This document shows positions 26,735-36,800 of a DNA stretch of 64,000 nt, in pieces. The notes under the pieces are model-generated. The model did not search any database, was not told the origin of the DNA, and worked only from the letters and a program-made list of their open reading frames with translations. The position numbers and the translations under genes were made by a program. Positions within the stretch are counted from its first letter, which is position 1; every line of letters starts with the position of its first letter. Source of the stretch: an uncultured Spirochaetales bacterium (GTDB lineage: Bacteria > Spirochaetota > Spirochaetia > Sphaerochaetales > Sphaerochaetaceae); the NCBI GenBank assembly GCA_949285905.1, contig CASDZV010000072.1, positions 1 to 64,000 on the forward strand, written 5' to 3'.

Positions 26735-26735
26735 T
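26703..26735 (+). terminator. terminator of tRNA-Ala
   Basis: AACTCCCT and AGGGAGTT form an 8-bp stem with a 7-base loop, followed by GTTTCTTTTT. It lies just after the tRNA. Confidence 0.85.
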
Positions 26736-26820
26736 CGCCCATTCCTGCGGGATGTTTTGCGAGATGTTTTGTGCCGATTACCTCATTTTACTATCAATTC
26801 TTAAACCTGCATTCCCATTT

Positions 26821-27410
26821 CTAAACTAGGATTTCCTTCAAGATCTTCTCCACATCAGCAGGTTTGACCTTCAGCAGCGAAGATAGAAGCAAAGTTTGCT
26901 TGCCGGTAAGATTGGAATACAGCTGCACATGCTTCCGCTTGCCATCCATCCTTACATAAGAGACCGAGATCTTGTCCAGTGCCTTCCTCACGAGATCCAT
27001 CGTCAGCTCTTCCCTGTCCTTGCATCCCTTCAGCCTCTGCCTCATCTCAGCAATCAGTATCGAGGCGATGAAGACGATGAATATGCGCCCCTCCATCGCC
27101 TGCCTGGTATGTACCGAGAGCCTCCTGCAGTCCTGGACGTCCTTTATGTCATTGAATATCTTCTCGACCCCGTCCTTGTCCCTGTATACGTTCATCACAT
27201 CCGTGCTGGAGAGATCCATCCTGTCAGTGACGATGGCGAAGAGCCCCGCATACTTCGTCTCCCGGCCCTCTATATGCTCCTCGTTGTACTCGTAATGCCT
27301 GCTGCCATCCTCTTCCACGACCTCCGTGAAGTACCTGGCATAGAGAGCGGCATGGGAATTGAGGAACCTCCCCGAATTTCTGTCACACATCCTCTCATTC
27401 GTGGACACGA
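26821..27410 (-). pseudogene. C-terminal fragment of an IS1634-type (DDE) transposase
   Basis: About 190 residues of the C-terminal part of an IS1634/IS4-type transposase: 'KYAGLFAIVTDRMDLSSTD' then 'VMNVYRDKDGVEKIFNDIKD' (the Y-R-x-K-x-x-V-E-K-x-F signature with the catalytic Glu) and 'LSVHTRQAMEGRIFIVFIA'. The reading frame continues to 27639, but that part is antisense to an istB fragment and is not transposase-like. The N-terminal ~300 residues, with the first catalytic Asp residues, are missing. Non-functional remnant. Confidence 0.75.
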
Positions 27411-28060
27411 TGGCTGCTAAGGCGGACATGAAGGCGCAGGAGATGATGATGCGTCTCTCTCGGCTTCCCCAGAAGGATCCGAAGCTCTTCTCTTCTTTCG
27501 ATACATCGAGGCCCCCTGATGATTCCAGGAAGGCTGTAAGCAACCTTGAGACGCTCTCATTCATACCCGCCTGCCGGAACATCATCATGGTCGGTCCGAC
27601 GGGAACAGGCAAGACCCACCTGGCTGAGGCCATCGGCAATGAGTGCTGCAGGAGAAGGATGAGAACCTACTTCATAAAGATGCAGGAGCTCAAGGACAGA
27701 TTCCGATCATCCATCACCTCAGGAAGCTCCGGACGGCTGCTCTCAGGATTCCTGAAGTACCAGTGCATCATCATCGACGAGGTCGGATACTGTACCTTGG
27801 ACAAGGATGAGACGAGGCTGTTTTTCCAGATGGTGGACAGGCTCTCGACCCGTGGCAGCGGAAGTGTGATCCTTACAAGCAACAGGGATGTCTCGGATTG
27901 GTCGGAATTCTTCTCTGACATGGATGCGCTTGAATGTGCTTTGGATCGGCTGTGTGACAACGCAATCTGCATCTCGTTCTCAGGCGAGAGCTACAGGGGA
28001 AGAGGCAGGACTTCTGTCTCCCTGGATTTCACGAACCCGATCATAAGAATGGGCAACTGA
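27405..28060 (+). pseudogene. N-terminally truncated IstB-type ATPase (IS21 family)
   Basis: The helper ATPase of IS21-type transposons without its first ~50 residues. Visible: 'IIMVGPTGTGKTHLAEAIG' (Walker A), 'CIIIDEVGYCTLDKDETRLF' (Walker B), 'SVILTSNRDVSDWSEFF' (sensor 1) and 'ALDRLCDNAICISFSGESYR' (sensor 2, typical of IstB). A start codon at 27359 exists only because the upstream sequence happens to be open; there it overlaps the opposite-strand transposase fragment. No istA is present, so the element cannot move by itself. Confidence 0.75.
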
Positions 28061-28176
28061 ATAAATAACTGAACTGATTGACTGTTGGTTGATCGTGTCG
28101 GCGGGATTCTGGTTTCAGGTCCCGCCCTATTTCATGGCTAAAGGTCCCGGCTACGGTTGGTTGTTTGGTACCGTCC
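28061..28176 (+). repeat. probable right end of the IS21-type fossil
   Basis: A hairpin GGCGGGA/TCCCGCC (about 28099-28125) and repeated GGTCCCG units (GGTCCCGCC, GGTCCCGGC, then GGTACCGTCCC) follow the istB stop. Repeated short motifs at the ends are typical of IS21-family elements. The exact end is not determined. Confidence 0.4.
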
Positions 28177-28539
28177 CTAACAGCCTGTCTTAGGCGCATT
28201 TGCTTTCAGATAGCTAGGTATCACATATGGGCTTTTACCTTTCTTTCCTTCTGAATAATACTCACAGTGGGAAATGTAGCCACAGTCCATTCCATGATAA
28301 CCAGATTTCTGGCAACAGCAGACACTGTTTTCAGAGTCATAATAGAAGCAGCGCTTTCTGCTTCTACGCCTTTCATCTTTCGACTTTACGTATGTGATTG
28401 TCATGGGAACGCCCTGACATCCTATCCTTTCCTTCATACATTTAAGAATATTATACAGAACCAGTCTTATATTCCATGATAAGTGCCTGCTCTTCTGAAA
28501 AGAAACAAGGACAATCCTTTCAGAAGGCAGGTAATGCAT
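28177..28539 (-). CDS. small cysteine-rich protein, unknown
   Basis: A 120-residue basic protein with a C-terminal half containing 'RCFYYDSENSVCCCQKSGYH' then 'GMDCGYISHCEYY', seven cysteines and two histidines that could bind zinc or iron. I have seen similar short 'SRNRC-x-YYD...C-x-x-C' proteins only as hypotheticals. Its ATG overlaps the stop of the ankyrin gene (TAATG), which argues for coupled translation from the longest start; an internal ATG at 'MTITYVKSKDE' is an alternative that keeps the whole Cys-rich part. Confidence 0.55.
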   Translation of the reverse strand: MHYLPSERIVLVSFQKSRHLSWNIRLVLYNILKCMKERIGCQGVPMTITYVKSKDERRRSRKRCFYYDSENSVCCCQKSGYHGMDCGYISHCEYYSEGKKGKSPYVIPSYLKANAPKTGC

Positions 28540-29909
28540 TAAAAGCTTGCATCAACAAGACGCCAGAATGAAGGGGTTCTATAAGCACCGCTGTATTCAT
28601 TGACTTTTTCAAAAGCCTTCTGCCCTCGTTTGTTGCCAATAGTCGCATCTGTGCCTGCATCAAGCAGGATATCAATCACAAAAGGATTCTCAGCATCGGC
28701 TGCTGCATGAAACAACGCTGTATTACCATCCTCATCCTGAGCATTTAAATCTGCACCAGCGTTTATAAGAAGTTCAGCAACTTTTGCATTTCTATTTCCC
28801 ACTGCAAACATCAAAGGTGTCATAAGATTCTCATTCCTTGCATTAACATCTGCCCCAGCATTAAGAAGAAGTTCAATGATTCTAATATTTTGACAATCAG
28901 CTACTGCTGTCATCAATGGAGTATTGCCATAAAGGTCTCTTGCATTAGGATTTGCACCCATTTCCAAGAGCCTTGATACAATGTATGCATCTGGATATTC
29001 CTCATACATGAGAAAATTCATAAGCAACGAGCGACCGCTGTCATCCCTTATATCAACAGGGAATTTCAAAGATGCAAGATAATCCAGAGTATCAGAATCG
29101 AACGGTTTGCTGAGAACATCTCCGATAAGTTTTCTAAGAAGCTCCTCGTCAAGATATTCTGCACTTGCACCATTTTCAATCATGATATCAATGAAATTCC
29201 TTTTAGCATTTCCTGCCAATGCATAGCCGAATGGAGTCATACCATATGGATCCATGTAGTTCACATCAGCTCCAGCTTTAATAAGGGTCTCTGCCATTGC
29301 ATAACTTATAGAAGATCTCGAAATATACCTATTTAATAATGAAAATTCCCCCTCTACATATTCAACGATAACATTTGGATCAGCCCCGGCTTTAATAAGC
29401 ATGGTTACACATGATGGAGTATTGGCATACCAGATAGGAGTACGGCCTAAAGCACTTTTTTTGTTTACATCAGCCCCATATTCAATAAGTAACGAAACGG
29501 CCTCCTGATTGTCACTGCTTACAGCATAGAATAAAGGTGTAAATCCTAACGAATCCTCTGTATCAATATCAGAGACCTTTTCTAATAAGTCTCTTGCTTT
29601 ATCAAGAGATATCGGAGATTCACGAAGAACAAGAGAAATAAGGACTCCGTTCCCAAAAGTACTAGAAGCATTAATATCAGCACCATTTTCAAGCAAGGTG
29701 CTGATTACATCGTATGAACTGTATCGAGAAGCAAGCTCTAATGGCAGAAAGCCATTTGGAAGAGTTGCATTCACATCAAACCCATCATCAATGAGTTCTT
29801 GCAGTTCATCAGCTGTAATCGACTCAGCTATGCTGAAATAATCAGGCTCATCAGCATTTATGGGCAACAGGCTAACAATTAGCACAAGCAATACAAGGAT
29901 ACGTCTCAT
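28539..29909 (-). CDS. secreted ankyrin-repeat protein
   Basis: A 456-residue protein with a signal peptide (residues 3-19, 'LLPINADE') and then about twelve ankyrin repeats covering nearly all of the mature chain ('GFTPLFYAVSSDNQEAVSLL', 'GNTPLMTAVADCQNIRIIEL', 'DGNTALFHAAADAENPFV' are clear ones). No other domain is seen. Ankyrin arrays bind proteins; an exported one could act in the periplasm or on host proteins. AGGAGGA precedes the ATG. It is coupled to the small Cys-rich gene and lies in the island, away from the second, cytoplasmic ankyrin gene near 59.5 kb. Confidence 0.85.
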   Translation of the reverse strand: MRRILVLLVLIVSLLPINADEPDYFSIAESITADELQELIDDGFDVNATLPNGFLPLELASRYSSYDVISTLLENGADINASSTFGNGVLISLVLRESPISLDKARDLLEKVSDIDTEDSLGFTPLFYAVSSDNQEAVSLLIEYGADVNKKSALGRTPIWYANTPSCVTMLIKAGADPNVIVEYVEGEFSLLNRYISRSSISYAMAETLIKAGADVNYMDPYGMTPFGYALAGNAKRNFIDIMIENGASAEYLDEELLRKLIGDVLSKPFDSDTLDYLASLKFPVDIRDDSGRSLLMNFLMYEEYPDAYIVSRLLEMGANPNARDLYGNTPLMTAVADCQNIRIIELLLNAGADVNARNENLMTPLMFAVGNRNAKVAELLINAGADLNAQDEDGNTALFHAAADAENPFVIDILLDAGTDATIGNKRGQKAFEKVNEYSGAYRTPSFWRLVDASF

Positions 29910-29938
29910 AAAGATCCTCCTCTTGGCAAGAGCATATC

Positions 29939-30282
29939 ACAACTGTAGCCAGCTCAATGGAACTTTCATCACTTATCTCACTTTCAAACGAAATACTGAA
30001 GAAAGATCTCAAGACCATTCCGTATCTCGCACAGTTTATTGATGCTATCTTCCCTCTGAGGTTCAAGGATAAAGTCTGACTGATGCCGAAATCCAGACTC
30101 CATACAGTGATTACTGTTCAGATAAATGGACACTTACTCTCACCCCAGGCTATGAGCCTACGTCTGAAGATGTTACATCACCATATCTTCCAGACACGTT
30201 CCTGATACTCGACTATGGCAAGAATCCGCTGAAGCCAAAGCACACACCAACAGAAAGCCAGAAAGATAAAGAGAATCACTGA
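29939..30282 (+). pseudogene. frameshifted remnant of an unknown gene
   Basis: Two plus-strand frames read as natural protein. The first (to 30079) ends 'YLAQFIDAIFPLRFKDK'; the second (30073-30282) runs from 'SLTDAEIQTPYSDYCSDKW' to a hydrophilic tail. They join if one A is restored in the AAA at 30071-30073. There is no convincing ribosome site, and the 5' side is lost in the ankyrin promoter region. I do not recognise the family. Confidence 0.4.
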
Positions 30283-30284
30283 GT

Positions 30285-30428
30285 CAGACGCTTTCCGGAA
30301 GCAATCCCGACGCTTTCAGACGCTTTTCCATCAACAATAATTCTCTGTCATATAAGATATTATCCTAGAAAGCATCTTTTGCAGGCTTCCCAGGTTCCGA
30401 CGCTTTTCCGACGGAAGTCAAACGCTTT
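30285..30428. repeat. cluster of degenerate GACGCTTTTC repeats
   Basis: Short related units (GACGCTTTCCG, GACGCTTTCAG, GACGCTTTTCC twice, AACGCTTTTCAG) occur five times in about 140 bases behind the AlbA-type gene. There is no regular spacing and no CRISPR-like structure. Meaning unknown; similar TTTTCCG/TTTTCAG words also occur at 55470-55520 beside the other AlbA-type gene. Confidence 0.35.
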
Positions 30429-31961
30429 TCAGCCTTTTCCCGAGGCTCGGTGGACGATATCCATGAACACCTGTTTCTCTTTGTTGGCATCAGATGAGGT
30501 GTTCAAAGATGCAGGGCAAAAAACATAGCTGGTGGACACACTAGCCCCCTTCTTCTGTATCATTCCCTTTTCCTGCAAGACTGCAAGCCCTGTGTATAAC
30601 GAATCTCTCTTATACTCAGGGAATCGTTCGAACAGTTCCTTTGATTTGACCTCACGACCCGCCTTTGCGATATAGCGGAGAATAGTCTTCTCCCTTTCAC
30701 CCAAATCAGGATACTCGGCGATATCCACTCTCCAGATTGTGAGTTCCGTGGTCATCAGGCAGGTATCAATCTGAGGAGCACGGACCTTGTTCTCGCTTGT
30801 CACCTTAAAGATTCTACTACCTCCCATCCCTTCACGTTCAGAAAGATGGAGCATCCTGAAGCATTTCATGATGACCTCATTTCTGATTTCAGATTTACCA
30901 CCAACAAAAAAGTCTTCAGGCTTGATAAGCATGCACCCAGGATTCCGGAATACATAACGATCATCATAGGCGAGAATCTTCACACTACCACGAGGTATCG
31001 TATAGTCAGCATGTGATAATGTATTGACGAGTGCCTCGCGAAGTGCAGGCTTCAGAGACGGGTCAAACCTTACCATATCTTCCCCAAGAAGAAACCCTGA
31101 CTGGTCAAGTGCCTCGAGCTTAGAATAGACCATGTTATAGAAGTTGAAGATATTCATCTCCCTGCTGTTTGGCAGATCTGAGGACAAGCGGTCGGCCCAC
31201 CGCTCTGCATTTCCACGGTAGTTGATATAGTCAAGGAAATATGAAGGAACAACCTCTTTGATTGCGTTGTACTTACCAAATAGCATGATGCAACCAGCAG
31301 TTGGGAAGTATTCATTCCCAGTCCCGACGCGGCCAAAGAAACCAGTATTGATGAGGAACTCGTCAAAGTTCATGTCATCATACCCATTGTCAGGAAAGAC
31401 TGCGGACACCTTGCCCTTGAACTCTGCCAGAGTGCTCTTGTCAAGATCATCAAGGCAGTAGCCTTTCATGACTCTAGAATCAAAGGAGGAGGTTGCTGAA
31501 TTGCGGATCATCGCATTCAGTTCATCCTCGCTTGCACGAATATCAGCCTCACCTTTGCGAATATATGAGTTCTGGTTGTTCTGATTGAGGTAGATTGGCT
31601 TCTGCTTCTCGGATGCTTCTGGAACATAAATCAGAATGACCTTTTTCCCTGAGACATCCTCCACAATCTCAACACTGTCGCTCTGAAGGACATCGAGATT
31701 CACCTTGGATCGGTTGGACAGTGTATCATGCAGGTTCTTGACCATCTCATGAGGATTGGACACACCAGTGACCTCGAATATTCTGTCACCCTTATTCTCC
31801 TTCACACCAAGAATGACGACACCGCCAGAGGTATTGGCAAACGAGGAATAAGTCTCCCAGAATGAGCGTGGAAGCTTACCCCCAGCCTCCTTGCATTCGA
31901 GATGTAAGTGTTCGACTCCCTGTTTGAGACCGAATTCTTCAAGTATATTCACCTTTTCCAT
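30429..31961 (-). CDS. AlbA_2/Schlafen-type ATP-binding protein
   Basis: About 510 residues from the ATG at 31961, which has GGAGGA nine bases upstream; a longer frame to 32024 lacks this. The N-terminal AlbA_2 domain (~15-150) shows 'HLECKEAGGKLPRSFWETYS' then 'SFANTSGGVVILGV', and the middle has the GHKL-like 'LREALVNTLSHADY' and 'PEDFFVGGKSEIRNEVI' of the ATP-binding C-terminal module. A winged helix is at the end. Proteins like this are often linked to restriction and defence loci; exact function is unknown. It is the last gene of the restriction operon, 63 bases behind the DUF262 gene. Confidence 0.75.
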   Translation of the reverse strand: MEKVNILEEFGLKQGVEHLHLECKEAGGKLPRSFWETYSSFANTSGGVVILGVKENKGDRIFEVTGVSNPHEMVKNLHDTLSNRSKVNLDVLQSDSVEIVEDVSGKKVILIYVPEASEKQKPIYLNQNNQNSYIRKGEADIRASEDELNAMIRNSATSSFDSRVMKGYCLDDLDKSTLAEFKGKVSAVFPDNGYDDMNFDEFLINTGFFGRVGTGNEYFPTAGCIMLFGKYNAIKEVVPSYFLDYINYRGNAERWADRLSSDLPNSREMNIFNFYNMVYSKLEALDQSGFLLGEDMVRFDPSLKPALREALVNTLSHADYTIPRGSVKILAYDDRYVFRNPGCMLIKPEDFFVGGKSEIRNEVIMKCFRMLHLSEREGMGGSRIFKVTSENKVRAPQIDTCLMTTELTIWRVDIAEYPDLGEREKTILRYIAKAGREVKSKELFERFPEYKRDSLYTGLAVLQEKGMIQKKGASVSTSYVFCPASLNTSSDANKEKQVFMDIVHRASGKG

Positions 31962-32024
31962 TTTGCTATGTCCTCCGTCACCTATTATTACCGATGAGTC
32001 TTCCGCCAAATACTCCCACAACAC

Positions 32025-33845
32025 CTACAGAAACATTTTCTCATTCCAGACAAGCTTCGAGAGTTCTGCAATTAACGCAGTCCTCTCGTCTATCGCCTTC
32101 TTTGAGAACTCTGAACAAGGCTTGAATGGAAGATTGTTCTCTGAAACGAATGCTTTGAATCGTGGATTATTCACATAGGCAATCTCACCCAAAGACTCTG
32201 ACAGGATATTACCTTCATTAGAGCAGTATTTAGGCAGTTTTTCCTTATACATACTATCATTCAGACTTGCATTGACACTTTTATGCAGAAGCAGCAAAGC
32301 ACCAATCTTGTTTCGATAAGAGTCAAACACCATTCTGTCAGCATATTCAGGAAACCATTCAAAGTGGTTTGTGATTACATGTTCAATCTCAAAAGGATTC
32401 TTTGTCCTACTATCCATATATTCAGGATAATGTGGCTGGACAAGCATTTGCTCTTCTATGAAAGAGATAATCCTGGCAAGAATATGCTTAATGTACCTCT
32501 TCGTAAAATTGTTAAGACCAAATCTGCTGATAGTCTCTTCATAGTCATATTCAAAAATGCGGAATTCTTGCAGAAGAACTTTCTTAAGAGTCTCAATATT
32601 GGCACGCCTGATAATTTTTGAAAGCCGAAACACATACTGTTTGATTGTACTGTAATCAACAGATCTGTACTTTGTAACCCGGCAGAAAACCAGAAGATCC
32701 ACAAAGCGGGATACAAGGTTGATCTTTTCATTTATTGTCTGCGTGTCATCCTCGTAACAAATTGATGCAAGAATAAGCTGCATCTGAAATGTAAAACCAA
32801 TTTGTGCATTGTAATAGACATAGGGGAGATTTTTGTCAAATATCTTTTCAAGTTGTCGGACGCGCTGATAAACATCCGCATATTTTTTGAATTTTCCGAT
32901 GAAATCCTCGTAATCATGCGATGTGACAAGGCCTATCTTGTCCTTTTCATCTCTTACCCATTTATGGAATTCAACGGATATCAGGTCAAAATCTTCTTTT
33001 ACTGCTCCGGCTTTTGTCTCCCTGATTGTCTCTGCATACTGGGCACGTAGCCAGTTCTTGATGAACGATTCATCTCCTTTATCCTCAATTTCCTTTAACG
33101 CCAGAACCGTTTCCTTCCAGACATAATTGAGTTTCTCTCTCCTTTCGTCATTTGATATTTCTGAAAGAATGTAGCCTTTAAGCATTTCGGTAGACGTGAG
33201 ATTGAGACCTCTATCATTCATTGTTACAAATACTTTATGAGCATCCTGTTCCTCAGAGGCAACAATCTCAATAAAAAACACTTTCTCTGCAAGCCAGTCA
33301 CAGAAATGAAGTAGCATAGCATCAGTGATTTCACCTGAAGGGAACAGGCTTGCTATGTCATTGTAACGATTGTATAAATTTCTGACTGACTCGCTGGCAT
33401 CTGTGATATCAAATGGCTTTCCTTCAAAGATTGCAAGCATACAATCCTGTCTTTCTTCGACGTTGATATTGAAAGACTTGATTCCCCAAGCCTCAGAGTA
33501 AATCATCTGATCTACTACTGACAGGCTGCAGTCTTTTTGAGCGAGACAATTCTTGAGATAGATTAAAAGAAGCGTTAACGAGGTGAGCCTCTGTTGCCCA
33601 TCAATAATGGCATTCTCACGACCTGCAAGGACGATGGATCCCATAAAATAGACACCATAATCCGCCACAGCCTGTCTGGAATCTCCATCCCGGTAATATT
33701 CAAGAAACTCGGATGTCAAATCATCAAGAAGCTCCTCAATCTGCTTCTGTTCCCACATATATTCACGCTGATAATAATGAATCGAATATTTTGTATTTTG
33801 AAGCAACTGCTTCAGGCTTTTTGGTGAGCCCTCTATTTTTTTCAT
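32025..33845 (-). CDS. DUF262/DUF1524 (GmrSD-like) protein
   Basis: A 606-residue protein with the DUF262 signature 'YQREYMWEQKQIEELLDDL' near the start and 'AIIDGQQRLTSLTLLLIYL' (~79-97), and a C-terminal DUF1524 HNH-type region: 'FEIEHVITNHFEW' and then 'YRNKIGALLLLHKSVNASLN'. This is the GmrS + GmrD plan of type IV restriction enzymes that cut modified phage DNA, with the nucleotide-binding D-G-Q-Q-R motif intact. The HNH His is present. It follows hsdR by 18 bases, so it is part of the same operon and probably widens defence to modified DNA. Confidence 0.8.
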   Translation of the reverse strand: MKKIEGSPKSLKQLLQNTKYSIHYYQREYMWEQKQIEELLDDLTSEFLEYYRDGDSRQAVADYGVYFMGSIVLAGRENAIIDGQQRLTSLTLLLIYLKNCLAQKDCSLSVVDQMIYSEAWGIKSFNINVEERQDCMLAIFEGKPFDITDASESVRNLYNRYNDIASLFPSGEITDAMLLHFCDWLAEKVFFIEIVASEEQDAHKVFVTMNDRGLNLTSTEMLKGYILSEISNDERREKLNYVWKETVLALKEIEDKGDESFIKNWLRAQYAETIRETKAGAVKEDFDLISVEFHKWVRDEKDKIGLVTSHDYEDFIGKFKKYADVYQRVRQLEKIFDKNLPYVYYNAQIGFTFQMQLILASICYEDDTQTINEKINLVSRFVDLLVFCRVTKYRSVDYSTIKQYVFRLSKIIRRANIETLKKVLLQEFRIFEYDYEETISRFGLNNFTKRYIKHILARIISFIEEQMLVQPHYPEYMDSRTKNPFEIEHVITNHFEWFPEYADRMVFDSYRNKIGALLLLHKSVNASLNDSMYKEKLPKYCSNEGNILSESLGEIAYVNNPRFKAFVSENNLPFKPCSEFSKKAIDERTALIAELSKLVWNEKMFL

Positions 33846-33863
33846 GTACTCTCACTCCCTAAA

Positions 33864-36800
33864 TTAATTGTTCTCACTACTGTAAAGACCAAGACCAGAG
33901 TACTTATCAAAGAATGATTGAAGCTTCTCAATAATGGATTTCTTCCTCTCGATCTTTCCGCCACCGAAATAAGACATTGGAGGCATGATCTTATCGATGC
34001 CTGTTCCTGTCGTCTTCATGACACCATCACGGAAAGAATTCTCTACAAATCTCTTCGTCTCGTACTCAGGCATCTTCTCTGCTGCAATCAGTGCATCAAG
34101 ATCCTTCTGCTCCTCTTCTAGTACATACTGGAACCATTCTTCACTGATGGAGGAATTGACTTCCTCTTCAACATTGATCTTGCCAATGAAATCCTCAATA
34201 AGTTGTTTCTTGCTTCTCAGCTGTGGATTGGAATCAATGATTCTTCGAATCGATTCGATGATTTCCTTATCCTGGCAGTTATCATCATGATATTTCTCGA
34301 CAAGCATCAGGATGTAATCGATATTGATCTCAACCTGCTTGATAAGTTCCATCTCGAAAACGATATCATCAGATATATCCTCTTTCTCCTTGTCTTTTGT
34401 TTTCCTGTACTTGTCGTACAGATCAAGGTATGTACTCTGGTAATCCTGCAAATCACGGGCAGAGAGATCTGTACGTTCTGCAAACTGATCAAAAGAAAGA
34501 AGGATATTCCTCAAGCTGAGCAACTGGCTGAAAAGCTTTATGAAACGCTTCTCTGCTTTCTCTCCCAAAATCTGCTGGCAAAGAGGATACTCATCCTTGA
34601 TGATTTCCAGAAGTTCAAGATAACCGAGATGATGCCGTCCTTTATCATCGTCATAGCCATTCAGATAGTCTTCATAGCTCTTGAGAAGGACAATGCCGTT
34701 TGCATCCTTATCACCGAAAAGAGCAATGGCATCATCGGTCTCTTTCTGAAGGTTCCTGAAGCAGACGATATTACCGAAAGTCTTCACAGAGTTGAGTATC
34801 CTGTTCGTTCTGGAGAATGCCTGGATGAGACCATGCATCTTCAGGTTCTTATCAACCCAGAGAGTATTCAGAGTTGTTGCATCGAAGCCTGTAAGGAACA
34901 TGTTCACGACGATGAGGATATCGACCTGCTTGTTCTTCATCTTCTGGGACAGGTCTTTATAGTAGTTCTGGAACTTGTCTACAGATGTGTCATAGCTTGT
35001 GTGGAACACTTCATTGTAGTCATGAATTGCATCCTCGAGAGCATCTCTTGAAGACTGGTCGAGATCCTCTGTCTCGAATCCTTCCTCATCAAGCAATCCA
35101 TCAGGGTTGTCACCAACCGCCTCGTTTGCAGCAAAGCTGTAGATCATTGCAACAACAAGCTGTCTGCCACTTTCAGCAAGTTGCTTCTTGAATTCCTTAT
35201 AGTACTTGATTGCCACTGGAATTGAAGAGACGGCAAAGATTGAATTGAAGCCATTGAGTCGCTTGTCCTTCAGCGAATAAAAGGAATTGCGCTTAGTCTT
35301 CTGGTCAAAGTGTTCAATGATGTATGCGACTACATTAGCGATTCGTTCAGGATCGGCCATTGCCTTCTCTCTATCGATATCGTAGACATCCTTGTCGCTG
35401 ACACCTTCTTTCTCCTTCATCGTATTGATGTAGTCAATTCTGAACGGCAGGACATTGCCATCATTGATGGCATCGACAATCGTATAGGAATGAAGCTGGT
35501 CTCCAAATGTCTGGGGCGTTGTCAGCATCCTTAGGTCGCTTCCACGTCCAGCGTTGGCAGCAAAGATTGGTGTCCCTGTGAAGCCGAAGAGATGATAGTT
35601 CTTGAATGCCTTCACAATCCTCTTATGCATATCGCCGAACTGACTTCTGTGACATTCATCAAAAATAATTACACAATGGCGAGTGTAGACAGGATGAGTC
35701 TTGTTTGCACTGATGAAGTTATCAAGTTTCTGGATTGTAGTGACGATGATCTTATATTCATAAGGACGGCCTTTCTCATCCTTGTCCTCAAGCTGACGCT
35801 GGAGGACTCTGGTTGATTTATTGCCGTTGGCAGCACCTTTCTCGAACCTGTCATATTCCTTCATCGTCTGATAATCGAGATCCTTTCTGTCTACGACGAA
35901 GAGGACTTTATCAATACCAGGGATCTTTGTAGCAAGCTGGGCTGTCTTGAATGAAGTGAGTGTTTTCCCACTACCTGTCGTGTGCCAGATATAACCACCA
36001 GCTTCTATTGTTCCTGTCTTCTTGTAGTTGGTTGAAGTCTCAATGCGGTTTATTATCCTTTCAGTCGCAACAATCTGATAAGGCCTCATTACAAGCAGCA
36101 GTTCTTCAGAAGTGAACACACAATACTTCGTGAGGATATTGAGAAGCGTATGCTTTGCGAAGAATGTCTTGGTGAAATCTATCAAATCAGGAATGATGTT
36201 GTTCTTCGCATCAGCCCAGAAAGAAGTGAACTCAAAGCTGTTGCTTGTGTTCTTTGACGCTCTTCTTCCATTCAATTCCCTGATATGACTGCTTCTGGTT
36301 GTATTTGAATAGTACTTTGTATGAGTACCATTGGAGATAACGAAAATCTGCACGTACTCATAAAGCCCACTTGCAGCCCAGAAGCTGTCCCTCTGATAGC
36401 GATCAATCTGATTGAATGCTTCCTTGATGGCGACGCCTCTTCTCTTCAGCTCAACATGAACAAGAGGAAGCCCGTTAACAAGGATTGTCACATCATACCT
36501 GTTCTTGTAGTTGCCTTCATTCTGCTCATACTGGTTGATGACCTGAAGCCTGTTATTGTGGATATTTGACTTGTCTATGAGCGTGATGTTGACTGTAGAA
36601 CCATCATCTCTCTTCAGGTTCTTTACATTATCTTCCTGGATTGTACGGCTCTTCTCGACAATTCCATCATTGGGATTTGCAACAATCTGTTTGAAGAACC
36701 GATTCCACTCACTGTCAGAGAAAGTGTAGTTGTTAAGCAAACTGAGCTGTGTTCTCAGGTTATCAACAAGCTCTTTATCACTATGGATTGGCAAGTAGGA

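Noticed and set aside
26579-26824. Plus-strand frame covering tRNA-Ala
   Set aside because: The tRNA fold with G3-U70 and the following terminator explain the sequence.
27411-27639. N-terminal extension of the minus-strand transposase frame
   Set aside because: It is antisense to the well-conserved istB Walker A region and has no transposase-like sequence; the open frame is accidental.
29872-30066. Minus-strand 64-codon frame upstream of the ankyrin gene
   Set aside because: It covers the ankyrin ribosome site and promoter zone and lacks a site of its own; the opposite strand reads better as protein.
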